In this document: positions 9,733 to 19,385 of the stretch, one piece after another
Numbering within the stretch: position 1 is the stretch's first letter
Layout: each line of letters opens with the position of its first letter
NCBI RefSeq assembly: GCF_001401155.1
Contig: NZ_LJRO01000181.1
Location: 29,952 to 93,951 of the forward strand
Direction of reading: 5' to 3'
DNA length: 64,000 bases
Source of the DNA: Pseudomonas tremae
GTDB taxonomy: Bacteria > Pseudomonadota > Gammaproteobacteria > Pseudomonadales > Pseudomonadaceae
The notes under the pieces: generated by a model
Databases searched by the model: none
Told to the model about the DNA's origin: nothing
Seen by the model: only the letters and a program-made list of their open reading frames with translations
Program-made: the position numbers and the translations under genes

Positions 9733-10103
9733 AGCTGCTGCTCGATACGCACATTCTAATATGGGCTGCAACCGGCGATACCAAGCTCTCTGCGGCGGCC
9801 GCCCAACTTATTGACGATGAGGCCAACACCTTGTATTTCAGTGCAGCGAGCATATGGGAACTGACGATAAAAGGTGCAGAGCGCACAGGCGTGAACCCCG
9901 CGCTGCTGCGCAAAGAACTTATAGACGCAGGTTATCTGGAGCTACCCATCACCTCTACTCACGGGCTGGCCGTTGCCAGCCTGCCAAACCATCATCGCGA
10001 TCCATTTGACCGAATTATGGTTGCTCAGGCACTTGCAGAGGGTATTACTCTGGTCACGCATGAGAGCGCCATGCACGCCTACCCTCACACCATCATCGTT
10101 TGA
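9729..10103 (+). CDS. PIN-domain toxin, VapC family
   Basis: A 124-residue PIN-domain ribonuclease. The acidic metal ligands are visible as MKLLLDTHILIWA (Asp6), SAASIWELTIK (Glu) and HHRDPFDRIMVAQA (Asp pair), ending LVTHESAMHAYP. VapC toxins cut tRNA or rRNA and are silenced by the partner antitoxin encoded immediately upstream, with which it shares ATGA. The pair sits directly behind a tRNA gene, which may mark a past insertion. All catalytic residues seem intact, so it should be active when freed. Confidence 0.9.
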   Translation: MKLLLDTHILIWAATGDTKLSAAAAQLIDDEANTLYFSAASIWELTIKGAERTGVNPALLRKELIDAGYLELPITSTHGLAVASLPNHHRDPFDRIMVAQALAEGITLVTHESAMHAYPHTIIV

Positions 10104-10258
10104 ATCCACATGCTTTCCGAACAGCCATTAGGCCTCTGATCGAGACTAAATTCGGCACCGAGACGCGCCATCCAGAGCTGTGAGCACTTCCATCCCATTG
10201 AACTAATTTTCCCCGTCCGCCCTCGAAGCCATACATTTGCTTTCACAAGGAACACGAC

Positions 10259-10537
10259 GTGCTCAAGTTAACTGCCTCTGCCCTCATCATCGCCGCCACT
10301 CTGAGTCTGGCTGCCTGCGACAGCAAGTCCGAGCAGAAAGCACAAGACGCTCAGGCCCATCAGGAAAAATCCCAGGAGAAGATGGAATCTGCTCAGGACA
10401 AGGTGAACGAGGCTGCCAAAGAGAATACCGAAGCTGCCAAGGACAAAGCTGCGTCCAAGGAAGCTGCCGCCGAAGAGTCGAAGACCTTCGTGCCGACCTC
10501 TGAAGTGACCAACACCATTCAGCCGGAAAAAAAGTGA
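10259..10537 (+). CDS. Small Lys/Ala/Glu-rich lipoprotein
   Basis: Starts with GTG at 10259 behind AAGGAA. The 92-residue product has a lipoprotein signal, MLKLTASALIIAATLSLAAC, with lipobox LAAC and lipidated Cys20. The mature part is highly charged and repetitive (QEKSQEKMESAQDKVNEAAK and similar heptad-like stretches), predicting a helical or coiled-coil lipoprotein. Asp at +2 after Cys would favour retention in the inner membrane under the classical rule. Function unknown. A terminator at 10612 suggests a monocistronic unit. Confidence 0.8.
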   Translation: MLKLTASALIIAATLSLAACDSKSEQKAQDAQAHQEKSQEKMESAQDKVNEAAKENTEAAKDKAASKEAAAEESKTFVPTSEVTNTIQPEKK

Positions 10538-10611
10538 AAACAGTGAAAACTCTTCACAAACTTTTCACAGGCGACAGGTCATTGTAGAGCTGCTCCCAAG
10601 TGTGAATCCTT

Positions 10612-10638
10612 AAGCCCGCTCCCCCATCGCGGGCTTTT
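10612..10638 (+). terminator. Rho-independent terminator of lipoprotein gene
   Basis: AAGCCCGC, loop TCCCCCAT, GCGGGCTTTT. The remainder of the gap up to 10859 shows no gene; it holds the promoter region of the chemoreceptor. Confidence 0.85.
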
Positions 10639-10859
10639 CTTTGCCTGGCGTTTGGCAATTGCAGGCCTGCATGGCCATTCGGCAGAGGCCTTCCATCCCT
10701 CGTAAAGCGAAGCGTTCACCGCTCGAACGCATCTGTCTTTTTTGACGCCAAAATTTCTCACCATATTTCCCCTGAAGACTCGCCCTGGCTGATTAATGTC
10801 GCAACCTTTTGTGTCGATACCCTTTCACGCAAGTCCACAAATACACCAAGGGGCAGGTT

Positions 10860-12206
10860 ATGTTCGGGAACAAGAACAAAGCTGAACTGACAGCCATGAA
10901 GGCCGAGGTAGATGGACTCAAAGGACTGACAAACGCGCTGGAAAAATCAATGGCGGTGGTCGAGCTTGGCCTCGACGGCAAGGTGCTGCGTGCCAACGAT
11001 AAATTTCTGGCGACGATGGGCTATCGGGCTGAAGAGCTGATAACCAAGACACACCGTGACTTCTGCGACCCGACACTGCTCCGCAGCCGCGAATACACTG
11101 ACCTATGGACGTCTTTGAAGGCCGGCAAGTTTATCTCCGGGACATTCAAACGCCTCAACAAGAACGGCCACAGTGTCTGGCTTGAAGCCAGCTACAACCC
11201 GGTTGTCGATGCGCAAGGCAATGTGTTCAAAGTGGTCAAGTACGCTCTGGACGTGACAGAGCGCGTAATGCTCGAGAACGAAACCAACAGCAAGCTCGCA
11301 GCGGTAGACCGGGCCATGGCCATCTGCGAATTCGAGCCCAATGGCAACGTCATCACTGCCAACAGCAACTTCCTTAACGTCATGGGTTATGCGCTGGCGG
11401 AAATCAAAGGCAAGCACCACAGGTCGTTCTGTGAGCCGACATTGGCCAACAGCCCCGAGTACTCCGAGTTCTGGCGCAAGTTGAACCACGGCGAGTTCAT
11501 CGGCGACCAGTTCAAGCGCCTCGGAAAACATGGCCGGGTCGTCTGGCTTGAAGCAACTTATAACCCGGTTTTCGATGTAGACGGCAAGCTCTACAAGATC
11601 GTCAAGTTTGCCAGTGACATCACGCACCGGGTCGAAAAGCAGGAAGCCGACGCCCACGGTGCTTCGCGCGCTTACCATATCTCGGCAGAAACCGAGAAAG
11701 TGGCTGAACAGGGAACTCTGGTCATTCAGGAAACCGCCCGGGAAATGCGCCAGATCGCTGAAAACATCGGCGCGTCGGCCAAGCTGGTGAGCCAGTTGGG
11801 GGAACGCTCCGAGCAGATCACCGCCATCGTCAACACCATTCGGGGCATTGCCGATCAGACCAACCTGCTGGCGCTCAACGCAGCAATCGAAGCAGCACGT
11901 GCCGGCGATCAGGGTCGCGGCTTTGCCGTAGTCGCCGACGAAGTCAGGCAACTGGCAGGCCGCACCAGCGGCTCCACCGCAGAGATCGCTGAAATGATCG
12001 GCAAGATCCTCGCCGAAACGCGCGACGCCGTGGCGAGCATGGACGCTACTCAGGAAGGTGCCATTCGAGGTGTGACACTGGCCGACCAGGCCGGACAGGT
12101 CATCGTGCAGATCCGTGACGGCGCGAGCGATGCGGTCGAAGCCGTGAACATGTTCGCCAATCGCATGGACGAGGCTGAAGCGTTCGCCAAGCCGGGCAAA
12201 CGATGA
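10860..12206 (+). CDS. Soluble double-PAS methyl-accepting chemotaxis protein (BdlA/Aer-2-like layout)
   Basis: A 448-residue cytoplasmic receptor without membrane segments or HAMP. After an N-terminal helix come two PAS/PAC units (about residues 25-140 and 147-262), which are repeats of each other: each has a [16 protein letters not shown] start, an HRDFCDPTL / HRSFCEPTL core and a [13 protein letters not shown] strand. The C-terminal signalling domain carries the universal hairpin [20 protein letters not shown] and [15 protein letters not shown], which contact CheA and CheW. The layout equals that of BdlA, a biofilm-dispersion receptor of P. aeruginosa. The signal sensed is unknown. It starts at MFGNKNK behind GGGGCAGG. 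Confidence 0.9.
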   Translation: MFGNKNKAELTAMKAEVDGLKGLTNALEKSMAVVELGLDGKVLRANDKFLATMGYRAEELITKTHRDFCDPTLLRSREYTDLWTSLKAGKFISGTFKRLNKNGHSVWLEASYNPVVDAQGNVFKVVKYALDVTERVMLENETNSKLAAVDRAMAICEFEPNGNVITANSNFLNVMGYALAEIKGKHHRSFCEPTLANSPEYSEFWRKLNHGEFIGDQFKRLGKHGRVVWLEATYNPVFDVDGKLYKIVKFASDITHRVEKQEADAHGASRAYHISAETEKVAEQGTLVIQETAREMRQIAENIGASAKLVSQLGERSEQITAIVNTIRGIADQTNLLALNAAIEAARAGDQGRGFAVVADEVRQLAGRTSGSTAEIAEMIGKILAETRDAVASMDATQEGAIRGVTLADQAGQVIVQIRDGASDAVEAVNMFANRMDEAEAFAKPGKR

Positions 12207-12231
12207 CGCATCGTTAATCGCCAGCCATAAG

Positions 12232-12256
12232 AAACCCGCGCTCGGCGGGTTTTTTA
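12232..12256 (+). terminator. Rho-independent terminator of chemoreceptor gene
   Basis: AAACCCGC-GCTC-GGCGGGTTTTTT, 25 bases after the stop codon. Confidence 0.9.
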
Positions 12257-12358
12257 TTGCCTCGCGGCTGCACTGTGTTTGGCCAGCAGCTTGGTTATCG
12301 GGCCGGTCTGCGCTTCAATAGCGGCCATTGCACTTAACAGCCAGCCAAAGGAACGTTC

Positions 12359-12844
12359 ATGGCCTCGCCAGACAAACAGCAAAAACGCGCCAAGCGCGCA
12401 AAGATCAAGGCCAAGCAGAACCGTTCGGGCAAGGGCACAACCAGCCTCGTCCACCCGGTATTTGCTTCTGCCTTGGTCAATCAGCCGTTCGATGACGTTG
12501 AACTCGACCTCAATACCTTCGACTTCAGCGACATCGTCGAGAATGGTTTCGACCCGGCCGACTATGACGACCTGTTTCTGGCGATGAAAGCCGCCGAAGA
12601 CATCAGCCAACTCGCGCTGTGCGTGGTCTTCCTGCAGTATCCGGTGCTGGCACTGGTCGTCTCCGAAGAGGAAGAAGACCCGGCCACGGACTTCATGATG
12701 GGCTTGCTGATTGTGTACCGCGCCATGTACCACGATGAAGACGAGGACACCGCAATCGAATGGATCGAAAGCCCGGCCTTCCAGAAGGACTACACCCTGG
12801 CGTCGGACCTGCTGATGAAGAGAGATACCAAAGCTGCACGCTGA
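12359..12844 (+). CDS. Conserved hypothetical protein with basic N-terminus
   Basis: A 161-residue cytoplasmic protein of no family I recognise. The first 25 residues are strongly basic (DKQQKRAKRAKIKAKQNR), which suggests nucleic-acid or ribosome contact; the rest is acidic, with a DDVELDLNTFDFSDIVENGF block, a hydrophobic helix around ISQLALCVVFLQYPVLALVV and the cluster EEEEDPATD. AAGGA seven bases before the ATG supports the start. It stands alone between a terminator and the convergent gabP gene. Codon use is like the neighbours, so it is probably a backbone gene. Confidence 0.75.
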   Translation: MASPDKQQKRAKRAKIKAKQNRSGKGTTSLVHPVFASALVNQPFDDVELDLNTFDFSDIVENGFDPADYDDLFLAMKAAEDISQLALCVVFLQYPVLALVVSEEEEDPATDFMMGLLIVYRAMYHDEDEDTAIEWIESPAFQKDYTLASDLLMKRDTKAAR

Positions 12845-12900
12845 TCGAGATCGTGCCGACGCATGGCGTCAGCACGACAATCAGCTCGCAAAGCGCCTGA

Positions 12901-14292
12901 TCAGCCCAGCGCAGCGGCGCCCACACGTCCGTCCTTGCGACGGCGCGAGACGAGCAGGCCGGCACCGATCACCAGCAGGCTAAGCACACCGGTGGCGATG
13001 ATTTCGATGCGGTGTTCTTCCTGGATCAGCATGATCGTCAGCACTGCAACAATGAACGCAATCACCAACCAGGTCAGCCACGGGAACAGCCACATCTTGA
13101 AGTCGATGGCCTCACCCGCCGCAATACGCTTCTGACGCATCCGCAGTTGCGAGACGGCGATCACCAGGTACACCAGCAGCGCGATGGCGCCGGAGCTGGC
13201 GAGCAGGAAATCGAACACGGCAGCCGGTGCGATGTAGTTGGCGAATACGGTCAGGAACGCCGCCGCCGTCGACATGATCACCGCCCAGTGTGGCGTGCCG
13301 CCCTTGCTGGTGCGCTTTGACAATGCCGGAGCATCGCCGCGTTTGCCCAACGAAAACAGCATGCGCGAGGCGGTATACAGCGCCGAGTTCAGGCAACTGG
13401 TTACTGCCACCAGTACTACCAGATCGACAATCAGCTTGGCATTCGGAATACCCATTGCATCAAGTACGGTCTGGTACGAACCCACCTCAGCCAGACGCGG
13501 ATCGTTCCACGGCACCAGCGAAACAACGATGAAGATCGAAACCAGATAGAACAGGAAGATCCGCCAGATCACCGAGTTGGTGGCCTTGGTGATCTGCTTG
13601 CCCGGGTTTTTGGACTCAGCCGCTGCGATGGTCACGATCTCGGTGCCCATGAACGAGAACATGGTGGTCAGCATCGCCGCCAGTACCGCGCCCATACCGT
13701 TGGGCAGGAAGCCACCGGTGTCGAACAGATGGCTGACGCCACTGACGTTGCTGGTTGGCAACAGGCCGAAGATCGCCGCCACACCCAGCACTACAAACGC
13801 GATGATCGCCACGACCTTGATCAGCGCGAACCAGAACTCGAATTCACCGTAGTTTTTCACACTGAACAGGTTGGTTGCGGTCAGCAGCAGGGTAATGACC
13901 AGCGTAAACATCCAGATAGCGATGTTCGGGAACCACGCATGCAGAATAGTTGCAGCAGCGTTGGCCTCCAGCGGGATCACCAGCACCCAGAACCACCAGT
14001 ACAACCAGCCGATGGTAAAACCGGCCCAATGCCCGATGGCACGGTCGGCATAGGTCGAGAACGAACCGGTGTCCGGCGAGGCCACGGCCATTTCGGCCAG
14101 CATGCGCATCACCAATACCACCAGCGTACCCGCCGCGGCATACGCCAGCAGCACGGCAGGCCCGGCTTCTGCAATCGCGTGGCCGGAGCCTACGAACAAA
14201 CCGGCGCCTATCACGCCAGCGATCGACAGCATCGTGATGTGTCGAGGTTTCAGCCCTTGTTCGAGCTCGGAAGAGTTAGCGGTATTGCTCAT
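12901..14292 (-). CDS. gabP: GabP, gamma-aminobutyrate permease (APC superfamily)
   Basis: A 463-residue inner-membrane transporter with 12 predicted helices. It matches GabP closely: LKPRHITMLSIAGVIGAGLF in helix 1, the amphipathic MLAEMAVASPDTGSFSTYAD, and FSFMGTEIVTIAAAES in helix 6 with its consensus ISxxPxxG-like region (SKNPGKQITKATNSVIWRI). GABP-type carriers import GABA, abundant in the plant apoplast, as carbon and nitrogen source. The frame extends ten codons upstream, but MSNTANSSELEQGLK is the family start. No gabD/gabT partner lies nearby. Confidence 0.92.
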   Translation of the reverse strand: MSNTANSSELEQGLKPRHITMLSIAGVIGAGLFVGSGHAIAEAGPAVLLAYAAAGTLVVLVMRMLAEMAVASPDTGSFSTYADRAIGHWAGFTIGWLYWWFWVLVIPLEANAAATILHAWFPNIAIWMFTLVITLLLTATNLFSVKNYGEFEFWFALIKVVAIIAFVVLGVAAIFGLLPTSNVSGVSHLFDTGGFLPNGMGAVLAAMLTTMFSFMGTEIVTIAAAESKNPGKQITKATNSVIWRIFLFYLVSIFIVVSLVPWNDPRLAEVGSYQTVLDAMGIPNAKLIVDLVVLVAVTSCLNSALYTASRMLFSLGKRGDAPALSKRTSKGGTPHWAVIMSTAAAFLTVFANYIAPAAVFDFLLASSGAIALLVYLVIAVSQLRMRQKRIAAGEAIDFKMWLFPWLTWLVIAFIVAVLTIMLIQEEHRIEIIATGVLSLLVIGAGLLVSRRRKDGRVGAAALG

Positions 14293-14816
14293 AAAACCAC
14301 CTGTGCAAGACGAGCGAGACACACCGAAGCGTTACGTAAAGAGAAACCTACGGTGCCGTTCTTTATATTTGACGCAAGAATTGCGCCAAAATATTTCGAA
14401 AACGACGTCGCTCACAGAATATGCGGCCTGTGGCGTGAACCGCCAAGTGAAACCGAAGACGACTTATATACGCCGTGTGTAGGATTTGTTACCGATTGCC
14501 TCAGATTCGTCTACATATGCGCACCAAAAGTGCGCCACCCGCTACCGACGGCTCGCATATGGTGCAGCATGCGCGTTGCCGCTAAGCAAAAGCTGCTTCC
14601 AACCCCCGGCCAAAGCTGGCAACATCGCGCCTTTTTCGCGCACGACCGCCTGAACCCGGCATCGTGCATGCCGCTTTTCGACAGTCTGCTGCTGCGACGC
14701 GACACCCCGGCGAACGCCTTCACCAAGGCAATGACATGCCGATGGTTGCGCTTCAACCGCTGTGCTAGCTTGGCGTTCGCGCGCAGCAAGAGCGCACACT
14801 TCAATGAGGTCCCCAC
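14293..14816. other. Intergenic region between gabP and the ABC importer operon
   Basis: No convincing gene on either strand; open frames here lack family likeness and ribosome sites. It should hold the divergent promoters. A perfect palindrome could not be seen, nor a convincing sigma-54 element with the required GG-N10-GC spacing. Confidence 0.4.
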
Positions 14817-15590
14817 ATGGCCGAGGCCACGCCCGCCCTGGAAATACGCAACCTGCACAAGCGCTACGATCAGCTTGAGGTGCTTAAAGGCATCTCGCTG
14901 ACGGCACGCGATGGCGACGTCATTTCGATCCTCGGCTCTTCCGGCTCCGGCAAGTCCACGTTGCTGCGCTGCATCAATCTGCTGGAAAACCCCCATCAGG
15001 GCCAGATTCTGGTGGCGGGCGAAGAGCTGAAACTCAAGCCAGCGCGCAATGGCCAACTGGTTGCTGCCGATAACCGGCAGATCAACCGCCTGCGCAGCCA
15101 GATCGGTTTTGTGTTTCAGAACTTCAACCTGTGGCCGCACATGAGCGTGCTCGATAACATCATCGAAGCCCCGCGTCGCGTCCTCGGTCAGAGCAAGGCC
15201 GAAGCCATCGAGGTGGCAGAAGCGCTGCTGGCCAAGGTCGGGATCGCCGACAAGCGTCACGTCTACCCCGCTCAACTCTCCGGGGGCCAGCAGCAACGGG
15301 CTGCCATTGCACGCACACTGGCCATGCAGCCAAAGGTTATCCTGTTCGATGAACCGACCTCGGCACTCGATCCAGAGATGGTTCAGGAAGTGCTCAACGT
15401 CATTCGCGCACTGGCTGAAGAAGGCCGGACCATGCTGCTGGTGACCCATGAAATGAATTTTGCGCGTCAGGTATCAAGTGAAGTGGTGTTTTTGCATCAG
15501 GGAATGGTCGAAGAACAGGGCACACCACAGCAAGTGTTCGAAAACCCGCTGTCGGCACGGTGCAAACAATTCATGTCGAGTCACTGCTAA
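14817..15590 (+). CDS. Amino-acid ABC importer, ATP-binding subunit (HisP/AotP type)
   Basis: A 257-residue ATPase. Walker A is GSSGSGKST, the Q-loop is [12 protein letters not shown], the ABC signature is LSGGQQQR, Walker B is [15 protein letters not shown], and the switch His is in LLVTHEMNF. It belongs to the polar amino-acid transport family and closest in look to HisP and AotP (histidine, arginine/ornithine). It starts a five-gene operon with the binding protein, two permeases and a methyltransferase; it is separated from the binding-protein gene by 14 bases. Confidence 0.93.
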   Translation: MAEATPALEIRNLHKRYDQLEVLKGISLTARDGDVISILGSSGSGKSTLLRCINLLENPHQGQILVAGEELKLKPARNGQLVAADNRQINRLRSQIGFVFQNFNLWPHMSVLDNIIEAPRRVLGQSKAEAIEVAEALLAKVGIADKRHVYPAQLSGGQQQRAAIARTLAMQPKVILFDEPTSALDPEMVQEVLNVIRALAEEGRTMLLVTHEMNFARQVSSEVVFLHQGMVEEQGTPQQVFENPLSARCKQFMSSHC

Positions 15591-15604
15591 CGGAGCAACA
15601 CCCC

Positions 15605-16369
15605 ATGCAGATGTATAAAAAGATCTTGATGATCGCGGCAGCCACTCTTGCCTTCAGCGGCAGTGTACTCGCCGAAAAAATGAAAATGGGCATCGAAGGC
15701 GCTTACCCGCCCTTCAACAACAAGGACGCCAGCGGACAAGTTGTCGGCTTTGATCGCGAGATCGGTGACGCCCTGTGCGCCAAGATGAAGGTCGAGTGCG
15801 AGGTCGTGACGTCGGATTGGGACGGCATCATTCCGGCCCTCAATGCCCAAAAGTTCGACTTCCTGATCTCGTCGCTGTCGATCACCAAAGAGCGCGAGAA
15901 AATGGTTGATTTCACCACCCCGTACTACTCCAACAAGCTGCAGTTCGTGGCCCCCAAGACGTCATCCATTGATGTTTCGTCCATTGAAAAAGCCAAGGAA
16001 AGCCTGACCGGCAAATCAGTGGGCGCACAGCGCTCGACACTGGCCAGCACCTGGCTGGAAGACACGCTCGGCATCATGGACGCCAAACTTTACGACACTC
16101 AGGAAAACGCGTTCTTTGACCTGGTGGCTGGTCGTATGGACGCCATGCTGGCCGACAAGTACGCCAGCTACGAGTGGCTGAAAAGCGAGGCCGGTCAGAA
16201 CTTCGAGTTCAAGGGCGAGCCTGTTGTGGAAAACGACAAAATCGGCATCGCCGTGCGCAAGGGCAATGATGAGTTGCGCGAGCGTCTGAATGTTGCCCTG
16301 AAAGAAATCATCGCTGACGGCACCTATAAAAAGATCAACGACAAGTATTTCCCTTTCAGCATTCTCTGA
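15605..16369 (+). CDS. Periplasmic amino-acid-binding protein (Lys/Arg/Orn-type)
   Basis: A 254-residue solute-binding protein of SBP family 3. The signal peptide MQMYKKILMIAAATLAFSGSVLA is followed by EKMKMGIEGAYPPFNNKDAS, where the aromatic and the acidic contacts for the ligand lie; GFDREIGDALCAKMKVECE and the central SLSITKEREKMVDFTTPYY strand are conserved in LAO/HisJ/ArtJ proteins. It delivers ligand to the two permeases encoded downstream. ATG 15605 or 15611 are both possible starts. Ligand specificity, most likely basic amino acids or opine-like compounds, is inference. Confidence 0.9.
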   Translation: MQMYKKILMIAAATLAFSGSVLAEKMKMGIEGAYPPFNNKDASGQVVGFDREIGDALCAKMKVECEVVTSDWDGIIPALNAQKFDFLISSLSITKEREKMVDFTTPYYSNKLQFVAPKTSSIDVSSIEKAKESLTGKSVGAQRSTLASTWLEDTLGIMDAKLYDTQENAFFDLVAGRMDAMLADKYASYEWLKSEAGQNFEFKGEPVVENDKIGIAVRKGNDELRERLNVALKEIIADGTYKKINDKYFPFSIL

Positions 16370-16435
16370 TTCACCTGACAGCGTCGCCGCCGCTTCAAGC
16401 CGAAGCGCGGCGACCGGTCCCGATAAAGCCTGCCC

Positions 16436-17131
16436 ATGAACATTGATCTCCACGGATTCGGCCCGGCCCTTGCGGCTGGCGCGCTGCTGACTGTCCAGCT
16501 TGCACTCGCAGCCCTGTGCCTGGGCCTGATACTCGGGCTGCTCGGCGCCCTGGCCAAAACTTCGCCCTCCGCGCCGCTGCGATGGCTGGGCGGTACTTAT
16601 TCCACGCTAGTACGCGGCGTTCCAGAACTGCTCTGGGTGTTGCTGATTTACTTCGGCACCGTCAACGGCATGCGCGCCTTGGGCGAATTGTTCGGCATAC
16701 CGGACCTGGCCCTGAACGCTTTCGCTGCCGGGGTAATTGCCCTTGGCATATGCTTTGGCGCCTACGCGACCGAAGTGTTTCGCGGCGCGATTCTGGCGAT
16801 ACCCAAAGGCCACCGTGAAGCCGGACTGGCGCTGGGCATGTCACGCTCGCGCATCCTGTTCAAACTGGTCCTGCCGCAAATGTGGCGCATTGCGCTGCCC
16901 GGTCTCGGCAACCTGTTCATGATCCTGATGAAGGACACCGCGCTGGTTTCGGTGATCGGCCTTGAGGAAATCATGCGTCACGCACAGATCGCCGTCGGCT
17001 TTACCAGAGAGGCATTCACGTTCTATATGGTTGCCGCCGTCATGTACCTGTGCCTGACCGTACTGGCCATGATCGGTATGTACTTCCTTGAAAAACGCGC
17101 CGGGCGCGGCTTTCTTAGGAGTGCGACATGA
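16436..17131 (+). CDS. Amino-acid ABC importer permease 1 (HisQ type)
   Basis: A 231-residue inner-membrane permease with five helices. The EAA loop that docks on the ATPase is visible as GHREAGLALGMSRSRILFKLVLPQ, and the N-terminal FGPALAAGALLTVQLALAAL and YSTLVRGVPELLWVLLIYFG are standard for the His/Glu/Gln/Arg permease family. The gene overlaps the next permease by four bases (ATGA), so both are made in step. It is in the same operon as the ATPase and binding protein. Confidence 0.93.
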   Translation: MNIDLHGFGPALAAGALLTVQLALAALCLGLILGLLGALAKTSPSAPLRWLGGTYSTLVRGVPELLWVLLIYFGTVNGMRALGELFGIPDLALNAFAAGVIALGICFGAYATEVFRGAILAIPKGHREAGLALGMSRSRILFKLVLPQMWRIALPGLGNLFMILMKDTALVSVIGLEEIMRHAQIAVGFTREAFTFYMVAAVMYLCLTVLAMIGMYFLEKRAGRGFLRSAT

Positions 17132-17817
17132 ACTGGGAAGTCATCATCAAGTGGCTGCCACGGCTGGCGCAGGGCGCGACCCTGACCCTGGAGCTCGTGG
17201 CCATTGCTGTCATTGCCGGGCTTGTTCTCGCCATCCCGCTGGGCATCGCCCGCGCGTCCCGGCTCTGGTCGGTGCGCGCCCTGCCCTACGCCTATATCTT
17301 TTTCTTCCGCGGTACCCCGCTGCTGGTGCAGCTGTTTCTGGTCTATTACGGCCTTGCACAGTTCGATGTGGTACGTCAGGGGCCGCTGTGGCCTTACCTG
17401 CGCGACCCGTTCTGGTGTGCCGTGATCACCATGACCCTGCACACCGCCGCCTACATCGCGGAAATCCTGCGCGGTGCCATTCAGGCCGTGCCGGTAGGTG
17501 AAGTCGAAGCCGCGCGAGCGCTGGGCATGTCGAAATGGAAGGCGCTGTTCTATATCGTCCTGCCCCGCGCCACCCGCATAGGCCTGCCCGCCTACAGCAA
17601 CGAAGTGATCCTGATGCTCAAGGCCAGCGCCCTGGCCAGCACCGTTACGCTGCTGGAACTGACCGGTATGGCGCGCACCATCATCGCCCGCACCTACATG
17701 CCGGTGGAGATTTTCTTCGCCGCCGGGATGTTCTACCTCGTCATGACCTTCGTGCTGGTGCAAGGCTTTCGCCTGCTGGAAAAGCTATTGCGCGTAGACG
17801 CAACCCAGGGACGCTGA
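17128..17817 (+). CDS. Amino-acid ABC importer permease 2 (HisM type)
   Basis: A 229-residue permease, partner of the preceding subunit. It carries its own EAA loop, GEVEAARALGMSKWKALFYI, and the conserved YIFFFRGTPLLVQLFLVYYG segment. Together the two proteins form the heterodimeric channel of the importer. The stop codon is followed after one base by the methyltransferase ATG. Confidence 0.93.
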   Translation: MNWEVIIKWLPRLAQGATLTLELVAIAVIAGLVLAIPLGIARASRLWSVRALPYAYIFFFRGTPLLVQLFLVYYGLAQFDVVRQGPLWPYLRDPFWCAVITMTLHTAAYIAEILRGAIQAVPVGEVEAARALGMSKWKALFYIVLPRATRIGLPAYSNEVILMLKASALASTVTLLELTGMARTIIARTYMPVEIFFAAGMFYLVMTFVLVQGFRLLEKLLRVDATQGR

Positions 17818-17818
17818 T

Positions 17819-19090
17819 ATGAAAGGTGCTGGCGTTGACCCAACCAGCACCTTGTCACGCGAAACTATCGATATGCCAGCAACCCCAAGCTTGCAGGATG
17901 AACACCTCGGCAGCCACTTCGGTGCGCTGGACAGCTTCCTGTTCGCTCATCAGGCCCTGTGGCGACCCAAGCCGTTCACCCACCTGCGCCTGCCGTGGGA
18001 AAGCAAATACCCCGAGCTGGCGCAGTGGCTGCGGCAACGCACACTGGAACAGGCCGACGCCGCACATAATCACCCGGAGCAGCTCGACGCGCCCTTCCCG
18101 TTCTCGCAACTGGCTGGCGAAGCTGTTGCGCTTAGCCACGTCGCCGAACTACCGGTTTACCCGCTGGCGCCGGTCGATGCGCGCATGAGCGTCGATGTGC
18201 CGGGGCGCAAATGGCAGCAGATCGAAGCCTTCGCCAGCCATCTCGACATGCGCGACAGCGCGACCCATTGGCTGGACTGGTGCGCAGGCAAAGGCCATCT
18301 GGGCCGGCGCCTGACTGGGCACGGCCAGAGCCTGACCTGCCTGGAGCAAGACCCGGCGCTGATCAAGGCGGGCCTTGCCCTCAGCGCCCGACAAGGCATC
18401 GAGGCGCGTCATGTGTTGCAGGATGTGATGGCCGATGACGCTTGGCGCTGCCTGCAACCGCATCACACGCCAGTCGCGTTGCACGCCTGCGGTGACCTGC
18501 ACATTCAATTGATGGAGCTGGCCAGCCAGACCGGTTGCCGGCATATCGCAATCGCGCCGTGCTGTTACAACCGCACCCAGCAGGAGCACTATCAGCCGCT
18601 GTCCAGCGAGGGCAAGGCGTCAGGGCTGAAACTGTCGCGAGACGAACTGGGCCTGCCCTTGAGTGAAACCGTCACGGCAGGCGCTCGCGTGCGCCGCCAG
18701 CGTGATACATCGATGGCCCGTCGCCTGGGCTTCGACCTGCTGCAGCGCAGCTTGCGTGGCGTTGATGAGTACCTGCATACGCCGTCGCTGCCTGCATCAT
18801 GGCTGGACGAGTCTTACGCTGATTATTGCGTTCATTTGGCCAGGCTCAAGCATGTGCCGGCCCCAGGCAAGCAGGACTGGGCCTGCCTGGAAGCTGCTGG
18901 CTGGAAAAGACTGGCCGAAGTGCGCAACCTGGAGCTGCTGCGAAACCTGTTTCGGCGTCCACTGGAAGTCTGGTTGGTGCTGGACAGGGCTATGTATGTG
19001 CAAGAACAGGGTTATAGCGTCAGCGTTGGCGCTTTCTGTGACAGCCAGCTTACCCCTCGCAACCTGCTGATTCTGGCAAGAAAATCGTAA
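17819..19090 (+). CDS. SAM-dependent methyltransferase (METTL25/Methyltransf_32-like)
   Basis: A 423-residue protein. A Rossmann-type SAM site is seen as WLDWCAGKGHLGRRL (motif I) followed by LTCLEQDPALI (motif II), then ALHACGDLH and AIAPCCYN, the typical motifs of Methyltransf_32 proteins. The substrate is unknown; it could be RNA, protein or a small molecule. It begins one base after the permease stop and so may be transcribed with the importer, although its function does not follow from that. A second in-frame ATG at 17873 is an alternative start. Confidence 0.8.
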   Translation: MKGAGVDPTSTLSRETIDMPATPSLQDEHLGSHFGALDSFLFAHQALWRPKPFTHLRLPWESKYPELAQWLRQRTLEQADAAHNHPEQLDAPFPFSQLAGEAVALSHVAELPVYPLAPVDARMSVDVPGRKWQQIEAFASHLDMRDSATHWLDWCAGKGHLGRRLTGHGQSLTCLEQDPALIKAGLALSARQGIEARHVLQDVMADDAWRCLQPHHTPVALHACGDLHIQLMELASQTGCRHIAIAPCCYNRTQQEHYQPLSSEGKASGLKLSRDELGLPLSETVTAGARVRRQRDTSMARRLGFDLLQRSLRGVDEYLHTPSLPASWLDESYADYCVHLARLKHVPAPGKQDWACLEAAGWKRLAEVRNLELLRNLFRRPLEVWLVLDRAMYVQEQGYSVSVGAFCDSQLTPRNLLILARKS

Positions 19091-19385
19091 GGCAAAACAC
19101 GCGAGTAACCTGTGGATAAGTCTGTTGATGAAAATGTGGATGAGTGCGTTAAAGCTTGGCGCGCCAGTTAATCAAGCCCCTGATTTTTTCTCGCCATCCT
19201 TCTCAATGCCCGCAAAAACAGTGCTTTGCGGCACTTTCAATGCTCTTGCACATATCTGGCCACGCACGCAAATCTTTATAGGCCAATTGTGCATAAAGAT
19301 TTGGTAAAGGCTCTGGCACAGGCTTGTAGCAGGGCTGAATCGTGTACAGGTTGCAGCCTGCACACGATCATTTTGACGGGATGTG
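19091..19385. other. Non-coding gap with lone DnaA-box-like 9-mer
   Basis: No gene seen. TGTGGATAA at 19111-19119 equals a DnaA box, but it is single and not an origin signature. An imperfect hairpin, CGTGTACAGG/CCTGCACACG at about 19341-19371 followed by ATTTT, could act as a weak terminator between the two converging genes. Confidence 0.35.

Noticed and set aside
14700..14816. Sigma-54 promoter before the amino-acid importer
   Set aside because: TTGGCG at about 14768 has no GC at the required 10-base distance.
19111..19119. DnaA box as part of a replication origin
   Set aside because: Only one exact 9-mer, no cluster of boxes, no AT-rich unwinding region, no dnaA/dnaN nearby.
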